From Pycnococcus provasolii (Eukaryota; Chlorophyta; Pseudoscourfieldiophyceae; Pseudoscourfieldiales; Pycnococcaceae): 64,000 nucleotides of DNA. The DNA lies in NCBI GenBank assembly GCA_938743325.2, contig OW568865.1, positions 682,001 to 746,000 on the forward strand, in the 5' to 3' direction. The notes beneath the pieces were generated by a model. That model was given only the letters and a program-made list of their open reading frames with translations. It was not told the origin of the DNA and did not search any database. The position numbers and the translations under genes were made by a program. Numbering within the stretch: position 1 is the first letter of the stretch; each line of letters opens with the position of its first letter. Positions 9,901 to 17,866 of the stretch are shown here, in pieces.

Positions 9901-9904
9901 ATAG
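3968..9904 (+). CDS. Very large disordered WW-domain protein
   Basis: An unbroken frame of about 1,978 residues from the first ATG after the TTAGGG tract. A second in-frame ATG at 4415 precedes a more ordered segment and could be the true start. The N-terminal 150 residues of the longer form are Ser/Arg-rich with an Ala-rich hydrophobic patch. Next come Glu/Pro/Gln-rich low-complexity repeats (about 5298-6160) and Glu/Lys/Ala coiled-coil-like blocks at about 6290-6460 and 7080-7360. One WW domain follows at about 7377-7500 (two tryptophans, the YYHN stretch and the closing proline). Then comes a VPTEP repeat block at about 7815-7920 and an Ala-rich helical C-terminal region. WW domains bind proline-rich ligands. 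The overall family is not recognised. The segment at about 8340-8800 has composition unlike the rest and is discussed separately. Confidence 0.7.
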   Translation: MRSLVSESSSSSSSTPAGTPGASASSMMSAPCEIPEEGSDPSGPPSGVAKGGHLLSSSSSRDDDNKITRHNRRRSPSRNLSRRTHRSSPFSSFSSYYSGGRSSLLFSAAAAAAAVSCSSIAFVLISAPTSIEARAFSSPSSSNQNHAKIMTLHPLRGGAELTVENGMPTNVRLLNPDAPEDAATLENCHHTVSDKDILQPFVQALRDPTVSVARATKTVFEAEEVEPFEHVYFGGAKIGVTTVYICYGSNQGNDGDNNASADANQQAVADEDAASRKHLEELAAELLKESDGGSTEHNFDPEIDDDDQHQVQSKGTAQSSTPSGEAEPEAATPVDAAANLLLEAAKEEERLKQQEEEAAAAAAQAAAAQPAQPESRKAPWERRSHHDHVPVAAASREDDPFGDGPMSAKLSAQELPTEGQANSEPIQREEPEQTKPATNDVEESPATADEPASQPAAAVTEETLPSPQQEEEKPPATADEPASQPAAAVTEETLPSPQQEEEKPPATADEPASQPAAAVTEETLPSPQQEEEKAPATADEPASQPAAAVTEETLPSPQQEEEKPPATADEPASQPAAAVTEETQTLPPQEQQEQHEHEQEQEQPPAPEAEQQPEATIEPAPQPAAAVTEETQTPPPQEQQQQQQHEQEQPPAPEAEQQPEATNEPAPQPAAAVTEETQTPPPQEQEQPPVTAPEKEEPPPPPQQEQQQQESPPAKSDEEQPPPSASEIEEEEEEEEEEEEEDGMDGSFEPNREWNMKVDMGESITPKSMTQVPQSDVRRRAMLEAVEISREQAEKREALRQKNEAELRELEEEAKLVEEEAMRAEEERQALLNPKPTEETAGANANGNSAGEQSASGVDAGASEASQSEVSTETATAVGAVPEESESPTLEGDAAPEKKDSEPPRTEDVFAAAPETAQNPPESGAADSTVETTEAMPSEPAAEGMADPMPTTTEASHHPEPIPTPESPAAPTTNNEEVAASPATDAQVAPEIPLVHADELLDKPAEHPPAQDVAAATEPPEINKAALGDAAAAAAAVAEQEKQKRDLDEEEEERLERELAEKARAEEEAAEAKAAAAAAAAEEETRKAEEQAKIAKEEEERKRAEEEARIREQEEEERRKAEQAALEAEAAAMDEKPPLPPDWTEVPLSTPMNIYGHTYTEYYHNSRTGATQWDRPNAPARREEGAESVSTDAQQKGDSEPVPEEAATQEQASSVTADSSATAPPLQSTETITTEPPSSASPETGEVGEVVQQISTETTEALTTEPPPSTTAPPGSSEPVADPVPTEPVPTESVPTESVPTEPVPTEPVPTEPVPTEPDGSKEQQESGASEPEERNMAATETLTTTEIPSKTQDEVVDEAEKNESSQEKGVDATGSVSDAQGDVVPSDSVVFDETAKAAEVSGSNQAGDEAYDAYYAESLQANEPQANEPPSSSENAEVPSEPQGGQTTQSTHADKRHPCACVPYWSCAPPSMLLHGPPKTGAKALPPFPAFCSRPPPPAPDAESPCVLPLSPVSGFAGMPSTTACVILQAVASAARGASSATVGDSPPPLGVSALGPFQPILVSFLAMAAWRLLIGALRSDKDFADALTPAKQVGGAATVTPSGRDTGNVPMTAHPMATLHRRERGGAPALVPQPNFAPTTMDQQQQPSAQPPMIPMMPTADTGASGVPSIPMGLPNSPSGMLDKIAAAGGSASASPTAKEAELRRRGLAGNAGFGHATASADAPYAPEEIATADTTAASSDAASWAMDSGGFDAGGASSTPMVPSDLHAAALAAAGRAERARVACWDEAVQLHWHVAWQTAKVEAESAETPVAPVPPSEEEVRTSAESTYYTVLAEGKVDEARAGLVATCGWSEEEASSFMSQYSAAFASFLAALTGEADMSTGGASLGGGGAASSHPAMALAVAEDALSGLESRLVRAGVDSMDGEEGRPHAGRVMRLLHLGESAASLYKAADAAAKAVELHTNPASGEYVSAPS
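5298..5717 (+). repeat. Coding minisatellite, 90-bp unit, about 4.7 copies
   Basis: The same 90-bp (30-codon) unit begins at 5298, 5388, 5478, 5568 and 5658, with only a few substitutions such as TTG/CTG. It encodes an acidic Pro/Ala/Gln/Glu unit containing ATADEPASQP and VTEET. More degenerate relatives of the unit (VTEETQTPPPQEQ) continue to about 6060. The in-phase, near-identical copies point to recent slippage or unequal exchange. Confidence 0.95.
7816..7921 (+). repeat. Coding 15-bp minisatellite (VPTEP/VPTES)
   Basis: Seven tandem copies of a 15-bp unit, GGTGCCGACGGAACC with small variants, encoding VPTEP or VPTES pentapeptides within the WW protein. Confidence 0.9.
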
Positions 9905-10549
9905 ACTTAGATGTAACGAATATATAGTATTGTTGTTGTTCATTCAAATTCAAACAAATACAGTGCCCGTGGGCGTGGGGTTGCTTACAGCGATCGGACC
10001 GGACTATTGTCCAGTGACGGATCGCTCCGTGTTACACTCAGGTACATTATTCATCGTTAATCGGTCGTTTTAACCCTTAAACGGTCATTGCAGCCAACCC
10101 CTAACCCCGTTCAAAATGGTCCAGCCCGACCAAAATGGTCGGTAAGTCTAACCCCCAATATCGAACCCCTAACTTAGCCTGCAAGATAACGAGCCACATA
10201 ACCATACCCCTAGTCGGTCAGGGGCTAATCGGTCCCCTTTTGCCGCGTGATCTGGGCGACCGATTAAGGGTGTCGACACTGTACAGCCGTAGGGTGTTAA
10301 CTCCCCTTGGTACAGCAGAGTCCTCGGGCTGTCAGGGAACGCTGCCAGGTGGAGCTTCCTAAGGCCCGGCGGCGTTCCCTACGCCTCAAGCTGTGAGGTG
10401 TCCGTTGGTATTTGTGACACCCCCCTCCCATCAATCAAAGTGAACTCGTCATTCTCAATTTAACTTCTCCCATCATATCATATATATCATATCTCCTATA
10501 TCGTTCTCATCAGTGCTATATATCAGTGTGCTGACATATTACTAGTCAC
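9905..10549. other. Intergenic region, possible old LTR fragment
   Basis: No gene is visible. It contains short CTAACCCC-like and CAAAATGGTC repeats at 10090-10170. On the minus strand a G/A-rich run ends at about 10416 and is followed immediately by TGTCAC, the same arrangement as the purine tract and LTR start beside the retroelement at the right edge of the window. This is only weak support for an LTR remnant. Confidence 0.3.
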
Positions 10550-10915
10550 ATGTCTTCGTTCTCGCACCCGTCCCTGAGCCACCAGTCGTCGCGATTCAAC
10601 CGACGTAACTCCAAGGAACGCATCTTTGGAAAAGTCGTTTCGCTCGACGCGTTCGCCAAGGCGTTCGCAAACGTGTGGAAAGCACGTGCGAACTTCAAGG
10701 GACAGGGACAGGCCAACGCGACAACGCGTAAAACACGTAAAACGCTCAAACCTGTCAAGTCGCGCAAGAACATCCTCGCGGATGAAGGAAGCGCTCACGG
10801 GGGTAAGACGTTCCACCACATGGACAGCCTCAGCCTCAAGAAGTACGACGCCATGCGAAGCTCGATGACACGGGGAAAGGGACGGCCTGTCGGCGTCGCC
10901 ATCGCGTGCCTGTGA
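10550..10915 (+). CDS. Small basic hypothetical protein
   Basis: ATG-initiated frame of 121 residues, strongly basic throughout (many Lys/Arg, for example TTRKTRKTLKPVKSRKN), Ser-rich at the N terminus, with no membrane segment or motif that I recognise. It stands alone between the WW gene and the convergent LZTFL1 gene. Its composition would suit a nucleic-acid-binding or organelle-imported protein, but that is a guess. Codon use resembles the neighbouring genes, so it is probably real. Confidence 0.5.
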   Translation: MSSFSHPSLSHQSSRFNRRNSKERIFGKVVSLDAFAKAFANVWKARANFKGQGQANATTRKTRKTLKPVKSRKNILADEGSAHGGKTFHHMDSLSLKKYDAMRSSMTRGKGRPVGVAIACL

Positions 10916-11079
10916 ACGCAGCTCAAACAAAGGATGGAGGAAACCAAAACCTCACTTTTCAACGCCGTTTTTATTTTGGGTTGGTTTAGTAGGTGTGAAG
11001 TGGGACCCAAACACCGCCCCGTTTTTGTAAATCAATGAAGAGAAAACCACTCACTTAAGGTGCCACGGCTACACCAACC

Positions 11080-12045
11080 TCAGTCGTCGTCCATGGTCGG
11101 CGCGTCATCTGGCTCGTACTTCGCCAAGCGTTTGCGCACCGCCATCAGCTGCTGGCTCTTCTGCGCCATCAAGCGCTTCATCTGCTGAAATTGCCGGCTC
11201 TCGCTCACACGCGCGTCGGACTCGGAGGAAGCTGCCGCCGCTTCCGACGACCTCTTCTCGAGCTCCGCGTTCAGCTCCTTCACTTTTCTTTTGTACTTCT
11301 TCAGCTGCTCGTCGAATTTCGCCTTCTCCGCCTCCACGAGAGCGAGGCGCGATTCGTCCTCCTGCTCTCGCCGCCGCAGCTCCCCGTCAGTGCGCTCGCG
11401 AGCAGACTCCTGGCGGCTCGCTGCCGCCGCCTGGCTCGCCGCCGCGGCGTCGCGTCGTGCCTTCTCAGCCTCCTCGCGAGCTGCCCTCAACTCCGCCTTC
11501 AGGCTGTCCACCTCGCCGCGCAGCGCACTTCTCTCGTCGAGCGCCTCGGTGGTAGATGTCTGCAGCTTCTGAAACTGCTCCTGCAGCCGGGTACTGTCGC
11601 GCCGCGCCGCGTCTCTCTCCTCCGCCGCACGTCGGGCGTCAGCCGCCATCTCGAGCGAGTTCAGCTGCCCACCGCGCGCCGTTGGCGTAGCTTTGAGCGC
11701 GTCCGTCTCCGAGGTTGCGATCTCGTTCAAGAACGCCTCGTTCTCAAGCCGGTTGGTGTCCGCCCGCAGCGAGACGTTCTGTGCAGCAGCTTGCTCGAGG
11801 CACTCGCGGAGCAGCAGCGCCGCCGTGTGCGAGAAGTTTGTCACCTCCTTTTCCATGAGGTCCTTCAGCTCCTCCTTGAGGTCCTGGAGGAGTCGCGCGA
11901 CGTCGTCCTTGTTGTATATGTCCTCCTCGAGTTTGAAGTCGACGACATCCTGGAAAGCTAGCTGGACTTCCTTGAGGTGCTGGTCACGTTTGATTTTGGC
12001 GAAGCGGAGGAAGCCGTGCAGCTGCGCGGTGTCCTCAGGTGACAT
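11080..12045 (-). CDS. LZTFL1: LZTFL1 homologue (leucine zipper transcription factor-like 1, BBSome regulator)
   Basis: 321 residues from the ATG at 12045. The frame stays open further upstream, but that part is a low-complexity Gly/Glu tract. Residues 1-110 align by eye with the N-terminal helical region of LZTFL1: a FLRFAKIKRDQHLKEV start, then a VDFKLEEDIYNKDDVARLL segment. The rest is a long coiled coil containing ALDERSALRGEV. The end, MKRLMAQKSQQLMAVRKRLA followed by KYEPDD, matches the conserved LZTFL1 C terminus (KRLAQYEPED in animals). In animals and Chlamydomonas LZTFL1 controls ciliary entry and exit of the BBSome. Its presence implies that the organism has, or recently had, flagella. 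The length is close to the human protein (299). Confidence 0.85.
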   Translation of the reverse strand: MSPEDTAQLHGFLRFAKIKRDQHLKEVQLAFQDVVDFKLEEDIYNKDDVARLLQDLKEELKDLMEKEVTNFSHTAALLLRECLEQAAAQNVSLRADTNRLENEAFLNEIATSETDALKATPTARGGQLNSLEMAADARRAAEERDAARRDSTRLQEQFQKLQTSTTEALDERSALRGEVDSLKAELRAAREEAEKARRDAAAASQAAAASRQESARERTDGELRRREQEDESRLALVEAEKAKFDEQLKKYKRKVKELNAELEKRSSEAAAASSESDARVSESRQFQQMKRLMAQKSQQLMAVRKRLAKYEPDDAPTMDDD

Positions 12046-12742
12046 GGTGTTAAGGCGCACCAGAGCACGGGCGATTTCAAACGAACCCGATCGCCTTGCC
12101 GGAGGGGGTTTGCGGCCGCGGCCTGGAACGGGGGCTGGGGGGTTCAACGGGTGGATCCCCTCCAATCTCCTCCCTACGGTCCTTTCCCCTTTCCTCCCTC
12201 CCTCTCCCTCTCCCTCTCCCTCTCCCTCTCCGCCTTGACTCGTTCTCAAACTCCTGAGTCCTGACCTCCTCGTGTTCTCGTGTTGTGGTTTCCATCTTCC
12301 ATCTTCCGGCTTGCTTTCATTCAGGCTTTATTACAATTTGCATAGACTAGTTGTTCTTCGTGGTCATGGTGGTGCTCTGCTCATTCTGTTGCCCGTCTTG
12401 GGTCGGGCTACTGTACAGTAGTATGTACTACCCTTCTGTAAACCTTTTGGTTCTCTTGCCTTCTTGTTTCTTGTTTTGGGCGTGGTTTGGTGGGGTCTTT
12501 GGGATGTATGTGCTTGTTATGGTGGGGTCTTTGGGATTCAATCTTGTTCCGTTCCTGGGGTCATGTGCTGAGGTTATGGTCTGGCTGTGGTCAGGCCTTT
12601 CGGGGTTGTGCAAGATGAGGGTCACTTGAACTTGGCGGTTCCTCACTTTGTGGGACCAATGTGTAGTGCAGCGAGGATACTTTTATTTGCGTATCCGTAC
12701 GGACGTACAAGACTGATGATGATCACGTGACAGAGGCCGTCA
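12046..12742. other. Intergenic region upstream of LZTFL1
   Basis: Contains a CCCTCT pyrimidine tract at about 12190-12235, an ACTGTACAGTAGTATGTACT near-palindrome at about 12410-12430, and a duplicated TGGTGGGGTCTTTGGGAT segment at about 12489 and 12519. A hydrophobic frame at 12366-12629 has low-complexity, repeat-derived content and I do not accept it as a gene. Confidence 0.5.
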
Positions 12743-12751
12743 TTAAAAGCT

Positions 12752-13056
12752 ACCTGAGGAGCCCCCTGGTCATAGTGAATGTGCAACTCTGTCATAGTGA
12801 AAACAACCTGGGTTTAGGTCGGGGGGCTAACTTAGACAAAGAAATAGGTTCCATGACGTATCCCCACTGGTCGGTATCCCAGGTCGAGAGGCATTGGCTG
12901 GTTATAAACCTACCCAACTAGCTTCGGGACGGGTGCCCTAACCTTTGGGCAGTCACTCGACTTTGGGCAGTCAATCGACTTTGCCCCAACCTAAACCCAG
13001 GTTGTTTTCACTATGACAGAGTTGCACATTCACTATGACCAGGGGGCTCCTCAGGT
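12752..13056. mobile_element. Mutator-type MITE, 68-bp perfect TIRs, 9-bp TSD
   Basis: A 305-bp non-autonomous DNA transposon. The left 68 bases (starting ACCTGAGGAGCCCCCTGG) are the exact reverse complement of the last 68 bases, ending at 13056. The element is flanked by identical 9-bp direct repeats TTAAAAGCT at 12743-12751 and 13057-13065. Long TIRs plus a 9-bp target duplication are diagnostic of Mutator-like elements. The roughly 170-bp interior has no coding frame and contains a tandem TTTGGGCAGTCACTCGAC-like repeat at about 12945-12980. Perfect TIRs and an intact TSD mean a recent insertion. Confidence 0.93.
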
Positions 13057-13065
13057 TTAAAAGCT

Positions 13066-14160
13066 GGGGCTGCGCACCTCACTTGCCCACGTGTGCACCA
13101 CGTGCACCGAGCGCAAGGATAGAAGATATTTCTTTGAGAAGAGAGCTCTGTTAAAAAAGCAAAAAAAGGCGTCAAAAGTGTGCTGCAACCTGAAAAAATC
13201 GAAAAAAATCCGGCACATGTTGCAGGTGATCAACATTTTCCGACTCAACGGGTTGCGCAACGCACGCCTTGTACGCGCTGTTCCCTCCAGTTCTAGGGTG
13301 CAGACCAAAATGGACACCGTCCAGCGAGAAGCTCGTCCAACTTCTCGAGTTCGGTGGCGCCTTGTAGCACGAAAGGACGCGAAAGGTCACCTCAGAATCT
13401 TTTCAGGTGGATTCCTGAAAAGAAGGTCTTGTAAGAACTCGCCGACGTTCTTTTTTCTGTTTTCCACTGTTCTTGTTCTTTTTTCCCACGCCTTCCCTGT
13501 CGTGATTGCTGTGATGTGCACACTCCTCGTGTGATTGATGTGCTCGTTTTCTTAGGGAAAAAAAGACGGGCAAGAGTGCGCGGAGAGGAGAGAAGAGAAG
13601 AGAAGAGAAGCACGAGAATCGCCAAAGAACATGGAACTTTTGGCCTCGAGAAGAAGGGCGAACGAAGCAGACGGTCTCTAAAGCACGAAAAGAACACAAG
13701 GGCGAAGCAGACACAACACAACACAACACGCCTAAGAAGTACTGCAAAGTGTTGGCAAAGCAGACGTACGTTTTTACGGTAGGAGGTCCCACGGCGATCG
13801 TTTTTCCAACACGCCAAAACAGTCTCTTCTGCGTCCCCCTCCCCTCGAGGCCCTGCAACCTCTTTTTTCGTGCAAGAGCCGGCCTGCTTCTCCTTCATCA
13901 AAGCGGCCATTTCGATCCTTCGTGTCAAGTGCTCGTGTGTGTGCTCGTGTGTGCTCGTGTGTGCTCGTGTGTGCTCGTGTGTGTTCTTCTTCATTCGTTT
14001 TGGCCTTTCGTTTTGTTAAGGTTGGGTGGTTACTGTTGGTTCAGGTTGGTTCAGGTTATCCTTGCGATTTCTTGACAACCCAGGGTGGTGGAAACGGCCT
14101 GCTTCGAAGCAGGGTTGAGTCTTGGGTGACGACGGAAGGAAGGGGGAACGGTGTGCACGA
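13066..14160. other. Intergenic region, simple repeats, no supported gene
   Basis: About 1.1 kb upstream of the cyclin. Several open frames exist on both strands, but they are rich in Lys/Phe/Cys from A/T tracts and resemble no protein. It includes a (GTGTGCTCGT)n microsatellite at about 13930-13984 and a TTGGTTCAGG duplication at about 14036-14056. Confidence 0.5.
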
Positions 14161-15428
14161 ATGAATACGGTGGCGGTGGAAGCCGCAAGGGCGTTGAACG
14201 GCATGGAGGGGGCGGAGGCGGGCTCGATCCAGCTCGGCGGGCCAGTGCAGGACGAGTCCATCGGACTGGTCCAGGGTGGTGCGGCGCACATGCACCTTAC
14301 ACCTAGGGGGCAGGAGTACGTTGGTGATCGGGAGCGGCTCATTGAGTGGTTGTTCTTCCAGACCGACAGACTGCGCCTACAGCGCTCCACGGCATACGCA
14401 GCCGTGTTCCTCATGGACCGCTACGCGTCCACCATAACAGTGTCGAGGAGCATCCTTCGCTTGACGGCGGCTACGTGCCTGTGGATCTCAGGTACGTAGG
14501 GTAACCCAGGGTTTGTGGAAGAGAGGCTGGTACGAAGCCTCACTGTTCATCTCTCACGAGTTCTGACGTCACTTTCAACAACGCACACACGCACCTTAAC
14601 AAACGAAACCTCTCAAACCACCTCTGCTTCCACCACAGCCAAATACGACGAGCCTGATGAGAACTTGATCACAAGCCAGCAGCTAGAGCGCATGTGCGAT
14701 GGCGACTACCCCGTCCGCTTCTTCCGGAGGATGGAGAAGCAAGTGCTGAACCAGCTCAATTGGAGCGTTGCAAGTGCCTCGGCATACCACTTCCTGCACT
14801 ACTTCACGCAGCGTTCGAATGTTAGACGGGCTCACGTCGCATGGAATGCACCAGACGTCTCAACACCATACTCACACACTCAAAAGGTGCTTGAAATGTG
14901 CATAAAAGGTGAGTTTTGCGTGGCTCGTGGCGAGAGAGCTCTGGCACCCTTGATAACGCTGAAACACGCTGACCTTCCCATCGACTATTCACACACACGA
15001 AAACGAAACGAAAACCAGACGCCACTTTTCTAAAGTTCTCGCCTGTGATGCTCGCGGCTTCGCTTCTGTACTGCCAGTACAGAAGCTGTACTGTGAGAGC
15101 TGAGACACTGTCACAGCTCTGGGACAGCAACCTCGTCAGGCTCACGGGCTATACTATCGAGGACCTTGACGTGTGCGTGAGACCAGTGCGGCAAGTTTGG
15201 GAACAGTGCCTCAAGCCAGAAAGTGGCGTCAGCCCGCGTTCGGTGCTCGACGGCAACCTCATGTGCGACGAGCAGATGGACGGCGACAGCGACGACGACG
15301 ACGACGAGGGGTTCGAGTTCGTCGGGTTCGACGCCTGCTTGCACTGCGACGAAGATACGTCGAGCTTGCCTACTGCTCCCGCCGACTCGCTCGACGACTC
15401 ATTGGAAGTTGTGGACATGTTCGACTGA
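14161..15428 (+). CDS. Cyclin (three exons)
   Basis: Cell-cycle-type cyclin. Exons are 14161-14491, 14639-14908 and 15019-15428, with GT-AG introns of 147 and 110 bp. The joins restore the cyclin fold: the first gives CLWISAKYDEPDE (family pattern SKYEE) and the second gives IKDATFLKFSPVMLAASLLY, typical of the second cyclin box. The N-box has RLIEWLFFQTDRLRLQ and FLMDRYAS; the MEKQVLNQLNW segment is also typical. The tail is acidic (a run of Asp at about 15288-15308) and ends in VVDMFD. A 66-bp stretch at 14821-14886 has GT-AG ends, is in frame and free of stops; it could be a third intron, and removing it would give a more normal loop length. I cannot assign class A, B or D with confidence. 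Confidence 0.82.
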
Positions 15429-15934
15429 ACAGTACATACAGTACGGGAAAACAAGTCTTCACAATAATGTTTATATCCATTACGCCACCAATGTTTTAAA
15501 TTTTATATGTTAATCAAACAACACCATGATTTATTCACACCATACCCTAGACTAGTTTTCGTCCATCCTTGTCGGTAGAATACTGCACAGATACGCAAAC
15601 ATGCGGTCGGCACGCAGCCACCTAGTAGGGGAGGCCGTGGAAGGCGCCAACGCCGCGCTCGCCGTCTCGAACACACGCGTGCAAGCTGTTTCGGTGGTGT
15701 GCAGCTTTAAGCGAGTGTGTGACACGTGCGTGCTTGATGCTTCCACGTGCTGCACGGGCCTTCCTAGCCCTAACCCTAATCAGGCGTTAGCAGGGTTGGG
15801 TTCTTCCCTTCCTTCCTTCGGGCGGGCGGGCGGGCTCCCTTCTCCTGCCGCGGCCTGGGCGTGGCATCCTGTGCTTTTGTCGCCGCACCTTGCGTCGACA
15901 TCAAGCACTCGCGCGTCGGAGTTACGCGCAGAGG
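15429..15934. other. Intergenic region left of the transposase remnant
   Basis: Contains a paired ACAGTAC motif at 15431-15444 just after the cyclin stop, an A/T-rich 3' region, and two CCCTAA telomere-like units at 15770-15781. No gene is supported. Confidence 0.45.
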
Positions 15935-17137
15935 TCACTGTAGGACTGTGTCCACAGTTTCATGGCGGCACCTGGAGGCGCCGACCAACCCGAGCTCGCA
16001 GAGCAAATCCAGTTGCTCCGCGAGCAAAACAACCTGCTGGTGCAGCAGAACTTGCAGCTTCAGCAGGGAAGGCCCGCGGCCAGGGTTCAGCCGCAACCAG
16101 AGCGTCGTCGTTTTCTCGAGCCTCCCACGGAGGCAGATCTCGACGAACAGCGTCTGTATCTGATCCCCGCTACGCTTACGCGCGTACTCGGTGTACATAG
16201 GATCTGTGCGCATCCGCTTGAGCACCTCATCATGCTTAACAAGACTCTTGTCGTTGTGGCTCCCTGGGAAGGGTGGTGTTGAACCATATACCCAAGTGTC
16301 AGGGCCGCACGCGACGTTGAAGCCGTACGTCGGATGGCCCTCTTTGCCCACCATCCCGGCGCGGAACGGTGCAGCGGCCACGTCGGTTCCGACGTGTGTG
16401 CCGTCTGCGAGGGCACCCGCGCCTGGAAATCCCAGCTTGGCGAAAATGCGCTCCACACGATATAGGTCCATCACATGCTTGGGGGGCGTCACCCATTGTT
16501 CATAGTACCTGCGCGCGTGCCACGAAGGAAAGCGTCTGTGAAATTCTGCCATTGTCCTCCTGCAGATCCCCGCCGCCTTCGTGACTGCCTTTGGCGGTAC
16601 GCCGAAGCGAAGCATGTACAGATGGCCGAGCAACTTCAGAGCGTCTGAGTGCACGGTAGGTCTGCGCGCCATCCTTGCGCGTGTCGCTTTATCATCAAAA
16701 AGACGCTCCACCGCAAACGGACAGCCTTTGCTTTTGAGCGTCTTCTTGATGGTGTCCTGTTCATCGTCGGGCAAGTCGTCGAAGCAGTCCTTAAAGACGA
16801 ACCAGCCACCGCAATTAGCGCGGGCCCACTCTGCCACTTCTTTGTGTCCCGGCTCTGGGCACACAAACGTCTTGCGCTGCCTTAAGTCTGCTCTCAAGTC
16901 ATCAAGGACTTCGTCGAACATGGCTCTTGGAATTCCGAACTGGCCACGGAATTCCTCGCCAAGAAGACTGTCCTCAACCAAAGCCTCATCTGTGAGATAA
17001 TCTTGCCAAGGTGAAGTAAAACCAGGCACGGCGTAAGAGCGGCGATGCGCGGGGATGGCCGACACTCTACGCTGAAGAGGCCGAAGGCGAGACGTGCTGG
17101 CCTCTCCATCGTCATCGTCGTCGTCGTCGTCGTCCAA
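15935..17137 (-). pseudogene. Truncated PIF/Harbinger-type DDE transposase
   Basis: The frame from about 17137 down to about 16165 encodes a plant-transposon / HARBI1-like (DDE_Tnp_4 superfamily) transposase. It shows the FGIPRAMFDEVLDDL segment, the RFGVPPKAVTKAAGICRRTM helix-turn-helix-like region, the first catalytic aspartate in GALADGTHV, and an SHNDKSLVK motif with the second aspartate. The third acidic catalytic residue and the C-terminal domain are missing: from about 16165 to 15935 the frame only reads the antisense of an unrelated plus-strand coding-like sequence. There is also no ATG at the 5' end (the frame opens at TTG before an Asp run). So it is a 5'- and 3'-incomplete, presumably inactive copy. 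I did not find convincing terminal inverted repeats. Confidence 0.75.
15962..16165 (+). CDS. Gln-rich coiled-coil N-terminal fragment abutting the transposase remnant
   Basis: On the strand opposite the transposase, an ATG opens about 68 residues that look coding: LAEQIQLLREQNNLLVQQNL (heptad coiled coil), then an Arg/Pro-rich segment and PPTEADLDEQRLY. At about 16165 the frame passes into the antisense of the transposase and loses coding character. This looks like the 5' end of some gene or element that was interrupted, or was joined head-to-head with the transposase. No family is recognised. Confidence 0.3.
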
Positions 17138-17554
17138 GAGACGGTCAATGCTACTGTCACAACAGAGGGCTGCAAGGTACTGTACTTCCTCTTCGTACTC
17201 TTCATACTGTACTGTGCTCCTACCACCTACGTACGAAGTATGAGAACTACTTCAGTACTGAGAGTGGGCAAGACGCACAAGACGAAATGGGCTGGGGGAG
17301 AAGAGGGGGGCCGCAAAGGTGAAAAACCGACCTATCGTCCCGAGCCCGGAAGGTTTAGCGATTCATCTTCCCGTTTGGTTCTGCCCACCTTCCCGGTAAA
17401 AGCAGATTCGGGGAAAAACCCGGGAAACGGGGGTGAGAAAACGAGCCTTTTCCCCTTTCCCCCCCCCCCTGGTATTGCCCCCGGCCTAACCGGTATCCCC
17501 AACTCATCTCGCCGGCGCATTTTGTTTGAGCTCGGCAAAGAAATCCGCCGGAGC
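17138..17554. other. Intergenic region upstream of the Ies6-like gene
   Basis: Contains GTACTGTAC and TACTGTACTGT motifs at about 17177-17215 and a C-rich run at 17455-17470. The plus frame stays open upstream of 17555, but that part looks like untranslated leader. Confidence 0.45.
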
Positions 17555-17835
17555 ATGGACGGTCGCCGCAGCGAAGTGAGGCAGCAGCGCCGCAGCGCCG
17601 CCTCTTCCTCAAGCAAGATATCCATCGACGCCGACCTGCGACGCGCGTATCTCGCGGCGCGCCTGGCTGCGCTCGAGGAGGATAACCCGCGAGGACGCGG
17701 TGGCAAGGAGGAGGAGGAGGACGACGACGATGAAGAGTACGTTTTCGACTCGGACGACGTAATGTCCTCTGACGACGATATCAGCGACGACGACGACGAC
17801 GGAGACGCGTTGGCGCGCAAAGGGCCCAAGGGCAA

Positions 17836-17866
<31 letters not shown>

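Noticed and set aside
12366-12629. Hydrophobic open frame of about 88 residues upstream of LZTFL1
   Set aside because: Composition comes from a T/G-rich region with an internal direct repeat; no motif, no coding character.
13091-13994. Several long frames on both strands between the MITE and the cyclin
   Set aside because: Dominated by Lys/Phe/Cys from A/T tracts and simple repeats; the plus frame lacks an early ATG; nothing recognisable.
15601-16200. 199-residue plus-strand frame left of the transposase
   Set aside because: Low-complexity Ala/Arg/Ser content; only the other-frame coiled-coil start at 15962 looks coding.
15429-17220. ACAGTAC-containing sequences on both sides of the transposase as possible terminal inverted repeats
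   Set aside because: Similarity is short and gapped, and the motif is common in other intergenic regions; no three-base target duplication could be assigned.
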